The notes: generated by a model from the sequence alone, not told the origin. Positions 9,712 to 18,702 are shown, counted from the first letter of the stretch. The stretch: DNA of 64,000 nucleotides from Lachnospiraceae bacterium (GCA_017483735.1 JAFUVF010000053.1:20902-84901); one strand, 5' to 3'. Translations and numbers: made by a program.

Positions 9712-10393
9712 TGTGTTGCGGCAGCAGTCGCCTGTAAGCAAACCATATTGGGAGACCTTTGAGTACGACGGTTCCGCAGATAATTCCGTGGCAGGGGCGC
9801 TTGACTATATAAACTATCATGATGATATCGTAAATGCCGAGGGAAAGCGGTCCACCCGCATAGGCTGGGAATGCTCTTGTATGCAGGGTATCTGCGGCGC
9901 ATGCGCTATGGTGATCAACGGACGGCCTGCGCTTGCTTGCGAGACCTTCGTGCGGGATTTTAAGGGAAAGGACATAGAAATCAGACCCTTGCGAAAATTT
10001 CCGGTTATTCACGACCTGGTGGTGGACAGAACCTCCATACATGAGAATTTGAAGCAGGCAAACGTATGTATCGGGGAATATAATCCTGCGGAGAATGAAG
10101 AGCACGCACACCAATATGCCATTGGGAAATGCCTGAAATGCGGACTCTGTCTGGAGGTTTGCCCGAACTATGTGAATGGCAATACCTTCTTTGGCGCAGC
10201 CTTCGCCAACGACTGTTATCTGGTGGCTTCGAGGAACCGCACCGAGGATAAGAGAATCAGAAGAATCTATGCAGAGCATTTCGGAAAGACCTGTTCAAAG
10301 TCCCTGTCCTGTATGGAGGTCTGCCCAATGAAGATACCGACATTGGCATCCATGGCAAAGCTGAACAGAAACAAAACTAGACGATATGGGTAA
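9701..10393 (+). CDS. Fumarate reductase / succinate dehydrogenase iron-sulfur subunit
   Basis: 230-residue FrdB/SdhB-family protein that wires the flavoprotein to the membrane subunit. The N-terminal plant-ferredoxin-like part has the [2Fe-2S] pattern CSCMQGICGAC with a further Cys in LACETF. The C-terminal part has CLKCGLCLEVCP (C-x2-C-x2-C-x3-C) and CSKSLSCMEVCP (C-x5-C-x3-C). Together these give the expected Cys for the remaining Fe-S clusters. The ATG at 9701 lies within the end of the flavoprotein gene, with GGGAG upstream, and gives the family's usual start. The three genes form a compact operon. Confidence 0.9.
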   Translation: MKVNVLRQQSPVSKPYWETFEYDGSADNSVAGALDYINYHDDIVNAEGKRSTRIGWECSCMQGICGACAMVINGRPALACETFVRDFKGKDIEIRPLRKFPVIHDLVVDRTSIHENLKQANVCIGEYNPAENEEHAHQYAIGKCLKCGLCLEVCPNYVNGNTFFGAAFANDCYLVASRNRTEDKRIRRIYAEHFGKTCSKSLSCMEVCPMKIPTLASMAKLNRNKTRRYG

Positions 10394-10441
10394 CCCACTT
10401 GTCCGCAACAATATGCCTACAAGCAGATTGCTATTGGAAAC

Positions 10442-10513
10442 TTCTCGGTGCCGAGAATCAATTTGGCGTAATTATTTAGCCCCCTTAACTGGCGAATTTT
10501 TGGAGTTAAGGGG
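10442..10513 (+). repeat. Two perfect hairpins in the gap after the frd-like operon
   Basis: The first is TTCTCGG/CCGAGAA (10442-10448 and 10451-10457) with a 2-base loop. The second is CCCCTTAACT/AGTTAAGGGG (10481-10490 and 10504-10513) with a 13-base loop. Neither is followed by a T-run, so they are poor terminators. They may mark the edge of inserted DNA, or be protein-binding sites. The rest of 10394-10600 shows no gene. Confidence 0.5.
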
Positions 10514-10609
10514 TGGGTAATTATGCAAACAAGTCTCCCAGAGTAATTTCATTATCGATTATTCCACTGTGTTCGTTTTTCTTAACTCCATAGGTTGTAA
10601 TTTTTGCCT

Positions 10610-10637
10610 TTGACAAAAGCACAAAAATCTATATAAT
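10610..10637 (+). promoter_or_regulatory. Promoter of the nitroreductase-Rrf2 operon
   Basis: A consensus TTGACA (10610-10615), a 16-base spacer and a consensus TATAAT (10632-10637). A strong ribosome site AAAGAGGAGG (10663-10672) precedes the ATG at 10680. Confidence 0.8.
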
Positions 10638-10645
10638 AAGTATTA

Positions 10646-10656
10646 GTATCAGATAC
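10646..10656. promoter_or_regulatory. Predicted Rrf2 operator overlapping the transcription start
   Basis: A perfect dyad GTATC-A-GATAC lies just downstream of the -10 box, around the expected +1. The second gene of this operon encodes an Rrf2-type regulator, so an autoregulatory operator is the simplest reading. Binding is inferred. Confidence 0.5.
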
Positions 10657-10679
10657 AAGTACAAAGAGGAGGTATAGAA

Positions 10680-11495
10680 ATGACTTTTTCAGCAAAGAAA
10701 ATGATAAAACAAAGAAAGAGTGTCAGAACATTCGATGGAAAAACTCTTTCAGATGAAGACAGGAAAAATCTTGAAAACTATATTCATGTGCTTACCAATC
10801 CTTTTGAGGTCCCGGTAGAGTTTTGCCTGCTTGACGCAAAAGAGCATCAGCTCTCCAGTCCGGTGATCGTAGGGGAACACACCTATCTTGCAGCAAAAGT
10901 GAAGAGGGAAGAACATTTTGAGATCGCTTTCGGATACAGCTTTGAAAAAGCATGTCTGTATGCCCGGTCTCTGGGAATCGGAACAGTTATGCTTGCGGCA
11001 TCATTAAGTCGCAGCGCCTTTGAAAAAGCAATGAATGTACAGGAGGATGAAGTTCTTCCGGTTGCAAGCCCGGTCGGATATCCGGCAGAGAAAGGCTCTA
11101 TACGCGAAAACCTGATGCGTAAAGGATTGAGAGCCGATGAAAGAATTGCCTTCGACGAATTGTTTTTTGCAGGGTCTTTCGATAAGGCACTTACGAAAGA
11201 GGCTGCAGGCGAATATACAGAGGCACTTGAGATGGCGAGGTTATCACCGTCCGCCACGAATAAGCAGCCATGGCGTGCTGTCGTAGACGGAAACAAAGTA
11301 TATTTCTATGAGCAGAAGTCAATAAAAGACAGTATTTTAGGAGATATCCAGAAAGTTGATGTCGGCATCGCTCTGTGTCATTTTGACCTGGTGATGGAAG
11401 AAAACGGTGTCTCCGGAAGATTTTTATTTGAAGATCCGCAGATCAAAGCACCGGAGAATGTTTATTACATTGCATCATATGAAAGGATCGGATAA
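10680..11495 (+). CDS. Nitroreductase-family protein
   Basis: 271-residue cytoplasmic flavin oxidoreductase of the nitroreductase fold. The N-terminal motif KQRKSVRTFDGK carries the FMN-phosphate-binding Arg pattern. The middle has YARSLGIGTVMLAASLSR, and the C-terminal half has ARLSPSATNKQPW, the typical Ser-x-x-Asn-x-Gln-Pro-Trp flavin contact. Such enzymes reduce nitro compounds, quinones or flavins with NAD(P)H. The physiological substrate is unknown. The stop codon shares one base with the start of the Rrf2 gene (TAATG), so the two are coupled. This pairing of a nitroreductase with its own Rrf2 repressor suggests induction by an electrophile or redox signal. Confidence 0.88.
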   Translation: MTFSAKKMIKQRKSVRTFDGKTLSDEDRKNLENYIHVLTNPFEVPVEFCLLDAKEHQLSSPVIVGEHTYLAAKVKREEHFEIAFGYSFEKACLYARSLGIGTVMLAASLSRSAFEKAMNVQEDEVLPVASPVGYPAEKGSIRENLMRKGLRADERIAFDELFFAGSFDKALTKEAAGEYTEALEMARLSPSATNKQPWRAVVDGNKVYFYEQKSIKDSILGDIQKVDVGIALCHFDLVMEENGVSGRFLFEDPQIKAPENVYYIASYERIG

Positions 11496-11929
11496 TGGAT
11501 ACGAGGTTTTCTTCGGCAATACATATGCTGATCTTAATATCAGAAGCCGAAACGCCGATGACATCGGAAGAGATTGCTGCGAGCGTAGGTACAAATGCAA
11601 GCTATATCAGAAAGGTTACCGGTCTTCTGAAGAGAAATGGAATCATAGAAAGCAAAAGGGGAGTCAGCGGATTCCAGCTGGCAGTAAATAAAAAGGAGCT
11701 TCTTTTATATGATGTTTATCTGGCTGTATCGGAAACGGATCAGGTGCATGTTTTTGACCTGCACCAGAATCCGAATGATCAGTGCATTGTCGGTAAGCAT
11801 ATAAAACCTGTACTTTCGGATATTTTTCGTAATGTTGAAGAGAAGGCTGAACAGGAGTTAAGGGAGACAACCCTTGCAGACTGCATTGACAGGATGCGTA
11901 AGCAGATAGAAGGGAGCAGTAACCAATGA
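11495..11929 (+). CDS. Rrf2-family transcriptional regulator
   Basis: 144-residue winged-helix regulator. The N-terminal HTH runs from about 10 to 60 (SSAIHMLILISE, then SEEIAASVGTNASYIRKV), followed by the wing with SKRGVSGFQLA. Only two Cys are present (in DQCIVG and ADCIDR), too few and badly placed for an IscR-like Fe-S cluster. It is therefore more like the YwnA/HypR branch, which senses redox state through thiols or has another ligand. It probably represses the operon from the dyad at 10646-10656. Its stop overlaps the start of a now-truncated third gene. Confidence 0.88.
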   Translation: MDTRFSSAIHMLILISEAETPMTSEEIAASVGTNASYIRKVTGLLKRNGIIESKRGVSGFQLAVNKKELLLYDVYLAVSETDQVHVFDLHQNPNDQCIVGKHIKPVLSDIFRNVEEKAEQELRETTLADCIDRMRKQIEGSSNQ

Positions 11930-11964
11930 AAGCGGCAGTTCTATTTCTTCATTTTCGTTCATGA
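11926..11964 (+). pseudogene. Truncated first codons of a third operon gene
   Basis: An ATG overlapping the Rrf2 stop (ATGA), with AAGGGAG about ten bases upstream, begins a 12-codon frame ([12 protein letters not shown]) that ends at once. The coupling and ribosome site suggest a real gene once started here, perhaps another oxidoreductase, before its body was lost. After a frameshift, the sequence runs without a stop into the uvrB fragment that follows. Identity of the lost gene is unknown. Confidence 0.5.
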
Positions 11965-12000
11965 AGACGGGTCAGGATTGCAGAAGATTTCAGAAATCTT

Positions 12001-12110
12001 TAAGCCCACCCTTATCATCAGCCATAATAAAACATTGGCAGGTCAGCTATATGGCGAGATGAAAGAATTCTTTCCCGAGAGTGCGGTGGAATACTTTGTC
12101 TGCAACTATA
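12001..12110 (+). pseudogene. Internal fragment of a second uvrB copy
   Basis: This stretch matches positions 12798-12907 of the intact uvrB downstream at a constant offset of 797. Bases 12017-12078 are identical over 62 positions. On both sides the two copies differ mainly at silent positions (for example GAG-AGT-GCG-GTG against GAA-AAC-GCC-GTT). It encodes [20 protein letters not shown] and a little more, then runs into unrelated sequence. Both ends are cut, so it cannot be functional. The mix of perfect identity and flanking silent divergence suggests an imported or paralogous uvrB piece with a gene-conversion tract. Confidence 0.85.
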
Positions 12111-12273
12111 TCTTGAATAGCAGGGCACAATATACAGTTTGTTAATTTTAATTTTTTATATAATCAGATAAGGCGCAATACGATATTCTAAGTCCAAAAA
12201 TGCAACTCAGAACGAGATTTGGACACAAAATAACTGACGGCTGTCTGACGTATTGTTATAATAAAGCCTATGA

Positions 12274-12447
12274 ATACAAAATTTTCTTCCTGCGTTTGAA
12301 TGGTTTTGGAATGACTGGCTATCTACAAGAGACAACCTTGTTTTTGTGGTCTGTGGCTCAGCCACATCCTGGATGGATGAAAAGATATCAAATAATAAAG
12401 GAGGATCTTTTCAAAGATGTCTGATTGATTGTCCAAATCGGTGTTGA
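12274..12447 (+). pseudogene. Remnant of an AAA+ ATPase of the ATPase/DUF234 family
   Basis: The + frame contains FLPAFEWFWNDWLSTRDN and VFVVCGSATSWMDEKI followed by NNKGGS. I recognise this as the internal region after Walker B of the large prokaryotic AAA ATPase family that often carries a DUF234 nuclease-like domain. No Walker A, start or C-terminus is present, and a stop follows at 12445-12447. It is a dead fragment. A 74-codon frame in another register here is not a gene. Confidence 0.75.
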
Positions 12448-12471
12448 CCGAGCTCTTTAGAGCGAGGGATG

Positions 12472-12495
12472 CTTCTTGAACGCAGGCTCAAGAAG
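12472..12495 (+). repeat. Perfect 8-base inverted repeat upstream of uvrB
   Basis: CTTCTTGA (12472-12479) and TCAAGAAG (12488-12495) with an 8-base loop. A smaller dyad GCTCT-TT-AGAGC lies at 12452-12463. No T-run follows, so termination is unlikely. This belongs to the decayed 11930-12615 stretch. Confidence 0.45.
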
Positions 12496-12559
12496 ATGGA
12501 CTAATTGACAACTTCCAGTTTATTGCAGGAGACATACTTTATAAATCAGTGAAACGCAC

Positions 12560-12571
12560 GAACAAATGTTC
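12560..12571. promoter_or_regulatory. LexA (SOS) box of uvrBA
   Basis: GAAC-AAAT-GTTC, preceded by C, fits the Gram-positive LexA/DinR consensus CGAACRNRYGTTCG at all but the last base. It sits 9 bases upstream of the predicted -35 box. uvrBA is a classical SOS target, so repression by LexA is expected. Confidence 0.85.
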
Positions 12572-12580
12572 TAAAATATA

Positions 12581-12609
12581 TAGACAAAAAAGCTCAGAGA
12601 TGATATACT
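12581..12609 (+). promoter_or_regulatory. uvrB promoter, predicted leaderless
   Basis: TAGACA (12581-12586), a 17-base spacer and TATACT (12604-12609). The expected +1 falls on the A of the uvrB ATG at 12616, and no Shine-Dalgarno sequence is present. Confidence 0.6.
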
Positions 12610-12615
12610 CACAAT

Positions 12616-14619
12616 ATGTACGCAGATGACGGTCATATTTTCAAATTGCACAGTGAATACCAACCGACAGGTGACCAGCCCCAGGCTATAAGGGAGCTCG
12701 TAGAGGGCTTCCAAAAAGGCAATCAATTCCAGACTTTACTGGGGGTTACGGGTTCCGGAAAGACCTTCACGATGGCGAATGTGATACAGGCGCTTAATAA
12801 GCCTACCCTGATTATCAGCCATAATAAAACATTGGCAGGTCAGCTATATGGCGAGATGAAAGAATTCTTTCCCGAAAACGCCGTTGAGTATTTTGTCTCC
12901 TACTATGATTACTATCAGCCGGAGGCATATGTGCCTCAGTCGGATACCTATATCGCAAAGGATTCAGCCATAAACGACGAGATAGACAAGCTGAGGCTCT
13001 CCGCCACGGCATCCCTTTCGGAAAGGCGGGATGTCATAGTTGTGGCATCTGTATCCTGCATATATGGTCTGGGAAGTCCCGACGAATACAAGGGGATGGT
13101 TAGCTCTCTTCGTCCCGGTATGCAGAAGGACAGAGATGTGGTCATCCGGGAGCTGATTGATATGCAGTATGACCGGAACGAAATGGACTTTAAACGTGCC
13201 ACCTTCCGTGTTCACGGGGATGTTTTGGATATATATCCCGCACAGGGAGGCGACTATATTATTCGTGTGGAGTTTTTCGGGGATGAGATAGACCGAATTC
13301 TTGAGGTTGACCCGTTGAACGGAAAAATTCATGCAACTCTGGAGCATGTCGCAATCTTTCCGGCTTCGCATTATGTGGTTGCGCCGGACAAGATGAAGAC
13401 AGCCTGTGACAATATAGAGAAGGAGCTCGAGGAACGCATAAGGTACTTCAAGGGCGAGGACAAGCTTATAGAGGCGCAGCGCATTTCGGAGAGGACGAAT
13501 TTTGATATTGAGATGCTTCGGGAAACGGGCTTCTGCTCCGGCATAGAGAATTACTCGAGGCATTTAAACGGAACTCTTCCCGGAGAGCCGCCAATGACGT
13601 TGCTTGACTTCTTTACGGAGGATTTTCTGATAATCGTGGACGAGTCCCATATGACCATACCGCAGGTCAGGGGAATGTTTTTCGGAGACCGCTCCAGAAA
13701 GCAGACCCTGGTGGACTACGGCTTCCGGCTTCCCTCTGCGCTTGACAACAGACCGCTCAATTTTGAAGAGTTCGAATCCCATATAGACCAGATGATGTTT
13801 GTGTCCGCAACCCCCTCGGTATACGAAGCGGAGCATGAGCTTATGCGTACCGAGCAGATAATACGCCCTACAGGGCTGGTGGATCCTGAGATTTCGGTGC
13901 GCCCGATAGAGGGGCAGATAGATGACCTCATAGGAGAGATAAGAAAAACCACCGAGGCAGGGAACAAGGTCCTGGTAACGACCCTTACCAAGCGGATGGC
14001 GGAGGATCTTACCGATTATATGAAGGAGGTGGGTGTCAGAGTCAAGTATCTCCACTCTGACATAGACACCCTGGAGCGTGCCGAGATAATAAGGGATATG
14101 CGCCTTGATGTGTTCGACGTGCTGGTGGGCATTAACCTTTTGAGGGAGGGGCTTGATATTCCGGAGATAGCTCTTGTCGCAATAATAGATGCGGACAAGG
14201 AGGGCTTTTTGAGAAGCGAAACCTCTCTGATACAGACCATAGGACGTGCCGCCAGAAATGCGGAGGGACGTGTGATAATGTATGCGGATACGATTACGGA
14301 TTCGATGAAATCCGCTATCGACGAAACCGAAAGGCGCCGTGCCGTGCAGATGAAATACAATGAGGAGCACGGCATCACTCCGCAGACCATCAAGAAGGCT
14401 GTGCGGGATCTCATAAGCATTTCCAAGGTCATCGCCAAGGAGGAGATGAAATTTGAGAAGGATCCCGAATCTATGGATAAGGATGAGCTTACAAAGCTTA
14501 TCGATAAGATTCAAAAGAAGATGAACAAGGCGGCGGCGGAGCTTGATTTTGAAAGCGCCGCAGAGCTGCGTGACAAGATGATAGAGCTAAAGAATAAGCT
14601 TAGAGAAAACTTCGACTAG
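12616..14619 (+). CDS. uvrB: Excinuclease ABC subunit B
   Basis: DNA-damage-loading helicase of nucleotide excision repair, 667 residues, the usual length. Walker [11 protein letters not shown] lies near 40-49. The beta-hairpin that inserts into DNA is visible as [18 protein letters not shown]. The C-terminal UVR domain that binds UvrC and UvrA lies at about 625-660 ([20 protein letters not shown]). A stop codon lies four codons upstream and no other start fits, so 12616 is the start despite the lack of a ribosome site. uvrA follows 14 bases after the stop. The LexA box upstream indicates SOS control. Confidence 0.98.
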   Translation: MYADDGHIFKLHSEYQPTGDQPQAIRELVEGFQKGNQFQTLLGVTGSGKTFTMANVIQALNKPTLIISHNKTLAGQLYGEMKEFFPENAVEYFVSYYDYYQPEAYVPQSDTYIAKDSAINDEIDKLRLSATASLSERRDVIVVASVSCIYGLGSPDEYKGMVSSLRPGMQKDRDVVIRELIDMQYDRNEMDFKRATFRVHGDVLDIYPAQGGDYIIRVEFFGDEIDRILEVDPLNGKIHATLEHVAIFPASHYVVAPDKMKTACDNIEKELEERIRYFKGEDKLIEAQRISERTNFDIEMLRETGFCSGIENYSRHLNGTLPGEPPMTLLDFFTEDFLIIVDESHMTIPQVRGMFFGDRSRKQTLVDYGFRLPSALDNRPLNFEEFESHIDQMMFVSATPSVYEAEHELMRTEQIIRPTGLVDPEISVRPIEGQIDDLIGEIRKTTEAGNKVLVTTLTKRMAEDLTDYMKEVGVRVKYLHSDIDTLERAEIIRDMRLDVFDVLVGINLLREGLDIPEIALVAIIDADKEGFLRSETSLIQTIGRAARNAEGRVIMYADTITDSMKSAIDETERRRAVQMKYNEEHGITPQTIKKAVRDLISISKVIAKEEMKFEKDPESMDKDELTKLIDKIQKKMNKAAAELDFESAAELRDKMIELKNKLRENFD

Positions 14620-14633
14620 AAAGGATCATTAGG

Positions 14634-17480
14634 ATGTCTGAAAATAAGAAAATGCTCCCGCGGGAGATGATCAGAATACGGGGAGCGAGAGAAAATAATC
14701 TCAAGGGTATCGATTTGGAGATACCTCGCAATAAGCTGATTGTTATGACAGGGGTGTCGGGTTCCGGCAAGTCCTCCCTTGCCTTTGATACCATATATGC
14801 GGAGGGACAGCGCAGATATATGGAGTCCTTGTCCTCCTACGCAAGACAGTTTCTGGGGCAGATGGAGAAGCCGAATGTGGAGAGCATAGAGGGGCTTTCT
14901 CCAGCCATATCCATAGACCAGAAATCCACGAACAGAAATCCACGTTCCACAGTCGGAACCGTTACGGAAATATATGATTACTTCCGTCTTCTTTATGCAA
15001 GAATAGGCATACCGCATTGCCCTAACTGCGGCAAAGTGATAGAGCGCCAGACAGTGGATCAGATGGTGGATAAGATAATGGAGCTCCCGAAGGATACGAG
15101 GATTCAGCTCCTCTCACCGGTAGTAAGGGGAAAGAAGGGGCAGCATGAGAAGGTGCTTGAAAGGGCAAAAAAGTCAGGCTACGCCAGAGTACGCATAGAC
15201 GGAAATTTGTATGACCTTTCGGAGGAGATTTCGCTTCCCAAGAATATAAAGCACAATATCGAGATAATAGTTGACAGGCTTGTCATAAAAGAGGGGATAG
15301 AAAGACGTCTTGCGGATTCCATAGAGAATGTTTTGGAGCTTTCAAACGGACTTTTGATCGTGGATGTGGTTAAGGGCGAGGAGATGAATTTCTCCCAGAG
15401 CTTCTCGTGCCCCGATTGCGGCATATCCATTGCGGAGGTGGAGCCGAGAAGCTTTTCCTTCAACAACCCCTTTGGGGCGTGTCCGGTGTGCTTTGGTCTG
15501 GGCTACAAGATGGAATTTGATGTCGACCTTATGATACCCGACCCGTCCATGTCCATAAACGAAGGCGCTATTACCGTCCTCGGCTGGCAGTCGGCAAACA
15601 AGGAGGGCAGCTTTACCAATGCCATGCTTGAAGCACTGTGCAAGAAATTCAAATTCGACCTAGACACTCCCTTTGAGGATTATCCGGACAAGATTAAGGA
15701 TATCCTCATATATGGCACAGATGTAAAGGTGGATGTGCATTATACCGGGCAGAGAGGAAGCGGCGTTTACCCGATTGCCTTTGAGGGGCTTTTGGCGAAT
15801 GTGGAGCGCAGATACAGAGAGACCTTCTCCGACACCACAAAGCAGGAGTACGAGACCTTTATGCGCATTACGCCCTGCAACGAATGTAAGGGCATGAGGC
15901 TCAAAAAGGAGTCCCTTGCCGTGACGGTGGCGGACAAAAATATTTACGAGATAACCGCCCTGTCGATACGTGATTTAAAGGATTTTATAGAGAATGTAAA
16001 TCTGAGCAAATACCAGCTCTTTGTGGGAGAGCAGGTATTGAAGGAGATTCGGGCAAGAGTGGGATTTCTGGTGGATGTGGGCCTGGACTATCTTTCCCTT
16101 GCCAGAGCTACCTCCACCCTCTCGGGAGGCGAGGCGCAGAGAATCCGTCTTGCCACGCAGATAGGCTCAGGGCTTGTGGGGGTATGCTATATTCTGGATG
16201 AGCCCTCCATAGGTCTGCATCAGAGGGACAACGATAAGCTTCTTGCAACCCTTAAGCATCTTCGTGATTTGGGAAACACATTGATAGTGGTGGAGCATGA
16301 TGAGGATACCATGCTTGCTGCGGATTATATCGTAGACATCGGACCCGGCGCCGGAATCCACGGAGGAGAGGTCATTGCCACGGGAAGCGCCAAGGAGATA
16401 ATGAAGGCGAAGGATTCCATAACCGGACAGTATCTTAGCGGAAAATTAAGCATTCCCGTTCCGGCTAAACGCAGGAAGCCCACTGGCTGGCTCACGGTTC
16501 AGGGAGCGCAGGAGAACAATCTTAAAAATATAGAAGTAAAGATTCCACTTGGAATAATGACTTGTGTGACGGGAGTGTCAGGTTCGGGAAAGAGCTCCCT
16601 TGTCAACGAGATATTGTACAAAAAGCTTGCAAGAAAGCTCAACCGTGCACGCACCATTCCCGGCAAGCACAAGACCATAAAGGGCTGGGAGCAGCTTGAC
16701 AAGGTAATAAATATAGACCAGTCTCCCATTGGGCGCACGCCCCGCTCCAATCCGGCTACATATACCGGAGTTTTCGATATGATACGAGACCTTTTTGCCG
16801 CCACACCCGATGCAAAGGCAAAGGGCTATGCGAAAGGAAGATTTTCCTTCAATGTAAAGGGCGGCAGGTGCGAGGCCTGCAGCGGAGACGGAATTATTAA
16901 GATAGAGATGCACTTTCTGCCGGATGTATACGTGCCCTGTGAGGTATGTGGAGGGAAGCGCTACAACAGAGAAACCCTTGATGTCAAGTACAAGGGAAAG
17001 AGCATATTTGACGTGCTTGACATGACCATAGAGGATGCTCTGACATTTTTTGAAAATGTGCCGAGCATAAGGAACAAGATACAGACACTCTATGATGTGG
17101 GGCTTGGTTATCTTAAGCTTGGGCAGCCCTCCACAGAGCTTTCAGGAGGAGAGGCGCAGAGGGTCAAGCTTGCGACAGAGCTTTCGAGAAGGAGCACGGG
17201 AAAGACCATCTATATCCTTGATGAGCCCACCACAGGGCTTCATTTTGCGGATGTCCACAAGCTTGTCGATATACTTCACAGACTGGCTGACGGTGGGAAT
17301 ACCGTTGTGGTCATAGAGCACAATCTGGATGTGATAAAGACGGCGGACTATATAATCGATATGGGACCCGAGGGAGGAGACAAGGGAGGCACCGTTATTG
17401 CGGAGGGAACTCCCGAACAGATAGTAAAAGTAAAAAAATCATATACAGGAGCATTTGTCAAAAAGTACCTTGAAAAGTAG
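14634..17480 (+). CDS. uvrA: Excinuclease ABC subunit A
   Basis: Damage-sensing ATPase of nucleotide excision repair, 948 residues. It carries two ABC ATPase units, with Walker [21 protein letters not shown] near 40 and [16 protein letters not shown] near 648, and signatures [12 protein letters not shown] and [12 protein letters not shown]. Zinc-binding Cys pairs are visible in [22 protein letters not shown] and PCEVCGGK. UvrA dimers load UvrB on lesions. AAAGGA at 14620-14625 is the likely ribosome site. It is co-transcribed with uvrB. Confidence 0.98.
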   Translation: MSENKKMLPREMIRIRGARENNLKGIDLEIPRNKLIVMTGVSGSGKSSLAFDTIYAEGQRRYMESLSSYARQFLGQMEKPNVESIEGLSPAISIDQKSTNRNPRSTVGTVTEIYDYFRLLYARIGIPHCPNCGKVIERQTVDQMVDKIMELPKDTRIQLLSPVVRGKKGQHEKVLERAKKSGYARVRIDGNLYDLSEEISLPKNIKHNIEIIVDRLVIKEGIERRLADSIENVLELSNGLLIVDVVKGEEMNFSQSFSCPDCGISIAEVEPRSFSFNNPFGACPVCFGLGYKMEFDVDLMIPDPSMSINEGAITVLGWQSANKEGSFTNAMLEALCKKFKFDLDTPFEDYPDKIKDILIYGTDVKVDVHYTGQRGSGVYPIAFEGLLANVERRYRETFSDTTKQEYETFMRITPCNECKGMRLKKESLAVTVADKNIYEITALSIRDLKDFIENVNLSKYQLFVGEQVLKEIRARVGFLVDVGLDYLSLARATSTLSGGEAQRIRLATQIGSGLVGVCYILDEPSIGLHQRDNDKLLATLKHLRDLGNTLIVVEHDEDTMLAADYIVDIGPGAGIHGGEVIATGSAKEIMKAKDSITGQYLSGKLSIPVPAKRRKPTGWLTVQGAQENNLKNIEVKIPLGIMTCVTGVSGSGKSSLVNEILYKKLARKLNRARTIPGKHKTIKGWEQLDKVINIDQSPIGRTPRSNPATYTGVFDMIRDLFAATPDAKAKGYAKGRFSFNVKGGRCEACSGDGIIKIEMHFLPDVYVPCEVCGGKRYNRETLDVKYKGKSIFDVLDMTIEDALTFFENVPSIRNKIQTLYDVGLGYLKLGQPSTELSGGEAQRVKLATELSRRSTGKTIYILDEPTTGLHFADVHKLVDILHRLADGGNTVVVIEHNLDVIKTADYIIDMGPEGGDKGGTVIAEGTPEQIVKVKKSYTGAFVKKYLEK

Positions 17481-17560
17481 CGTATACTTGTGTTAAAATA
17501 ATTTACCGCAACACTAGACAGAATTGATGTGCTGACCTACGGAAAGGGGTATGATTATAT

Positions 17561-18550
17561 ATGCAGGGTACTGATATAGGAATAGATTTAGGAACGGCGA
17601 GCATTCTCGTCTATATCAAGGGCAGAGGGGTCGTGCTTAAGGAGCCCTCTGTTGTGGCGTTTGACAGGGATACAAACAAGATAAAGGCTATCGGAGAGGA
17701 CGCAAGGCTTATGCTGGGGCGTACTCCCGGAAATGTTGTTGCAGTGCGCCCTTTGAGACAGGGCGTTATCTCGGATTATAAGGTGACCGAGAGAATGATG
17801 AAATATTTCATTCAGAAGGCTCTCGGCAGAAGAACCTTCAGAAAGCCGAGGATTGCGGTCTGTGTTCCCAGCGGAGTCACAGAGGTCGAAAAAAAGGCGG
17901 TGGAGGATGCCACATATCAGGCAGGCGCAAGGGAGGTGCTCATCATTGAGGAACCCATTGCGGCAGCTATCGGTGCAGGCATTGACATAGCGAAGCCCTG
18001 CGGAAATATGATAGTGGATATCGGCGGCGGAACCTCAGATATTGCGGTAATCTCTCTCGGCGGAACAGTTGTGAGCGATTCTATAAAGATTGCCGGGGAT
18101 GATTTCGACGAAGCCATCGTAAGATACATGAGAAAAAAGTATAATCTTCTTATCGGAGAGAGAACCGCCGAGGACATAAAGATAAAGATAGGCTGTGCCT
18201 TCAAGAGACCGGAGGTTGATTATCTCGATGTGAACGGAAGGGATCTCGTTACAGGATACCCTAAGACCGTGAAGGTATCATCCGCAGAGACGGAAGAGGC
18301 ATTGAGGGATTCCGCAGCGCAGATTGTGGATACGATTCACGGGGTGTTTGAGAAGACGCCTCCTGAGCTTGCTGCGGATATCGCTGACAGGGGCATTGTA
18401 CTGACCGGAGGCGGAAGTCTGCTTCAGGGACTTGAAGATTTGATTGCGAGCAAGACCGGAATCAATACAATGACTGCGGAGGATCCCATGACCGCTGTTG
18501 CCATAGGAACCGGCAGATATGTGGAGTTTATCGCCGGTTATCACGAATAA
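17561..18550 (+). CDS. mbl: MreB/Mbl-family actin-like rod-shape protein
   Basis: 329-residue bacterial actin that guides lateral wall synthesis from the inner face of the membrane. The nucleotide-binding signatures are GIDLGTASILVYIKGRGVV at the N-terminus, EEPIAAAIGAGIDI, and DIGGGTSDIAVISLGG. The C-terminal part has VLTGGGSLLQGLEDL. AAAGGGG about 10 bases upstream is a good ribosome site. The order mbl, flhO, flhP is the same as in Bacillus subtilis, which supports the Mbl name over MreB or MreBH, though the paralogs are hard to separate by eye. Confidence 0.92.
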   Translation: MQGTDIGIDLGTASILVYIKGRGVVLKEPSVVAFDRDTNKIKAIGEDARLMLGRTPGNVVAVRPLRQGVISDYKVTERMMKYFIQKALGRRTFRKPRIAVCVPSGVTEVEKKAVEDATYQAGAREVLIIEEPIAAAIGAGIDIAKPCGNMIVDIGGGTSDIAVISLGGTVVSDSIKIAGDDFDEAIVRYMRKKYNLLIGERTAEDIKIKIGCAFKRPEVDYLDVNGRDLVTGYPKTVKVSSAETEEALRDSAAQIVDTIHGVFEKTPPELAADIADRGIVLTGGGSLLQGLEDLIASKTGINTMTAEDPMTAVAIGTGRYVEFIAGYHE

Positions 18551-18572
18551 TTTCAGATTTTTATGAACAGGC

Positions 18573-18600
18573 TAAAGTTTTTGTCTGCATAGTCCGATAT
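18573..18600 (+). promoter_or_regulatory. Sigma-D (SigD/FliA) type flagellar promoter
   Basis: TAAA (18573-18576), a 16-base spacer and TCCGATAT (18593-18600) match the flagellar sigma consensus TAAA-N15-GCCGATAT in all but the first base of the -10, with one extra spacer base. It lies between mbl and flhO and would give a 5' leader of about 95 bases. Confidence 0.7.
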
Positions 18601-18623
18601 AAGAGATACAGAATAAAAGCCGG

Positions 18624-18664
18624 GCAAAGGACTGCGAGGCTGCGCAAAGGATTGCGATAGCTGC
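18624..18664 (+). repeat. Imperfect tandem repeat in the flhO leader
   Basis: Two adjacent units of 20 and 21 bases, GCAAAGGACTGCGAGGCTGC and GCAAAGGATTGCGATAGCTG plus C. They are followed by the self-complementary CTGCGCAG and a short T-run. They lie between the sigma-D-like promoter and the flhO ribosome site. The role is unknown; a translational control element is possible. Confidence 0.6.
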
Positions 18665-18702
18665 GCAGTTTTTCTGCGACTTGGAGTTAAAAGGAGAAAC
18701 AG

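Noticed and set aside
12200..12424. A 74-codon + strand frame starting in the decayed region before uvrB
   Set aside because: It has no ribosome site and overlaps, in another register, the recognisable AAA-ATPase remnant at 12274-12447, which explains the sequence.
12505..12537. TTGACA at 12505-12510 as the uvrB -35 box
   Set aside because: No -10 box is found at 16-18 bases. The nearest, CATACT, is 21 bases away, whereas 12581-12609 has correct spacing.
13564..14514. Long minus-strand open frame of 316 codons opposite uvrB
   Set aside because: It is antisense to a complete uvrB with full conserved motifs. The predicted protein is His/Tyr/Leu-rich with no family features, which is typical for a shadow.
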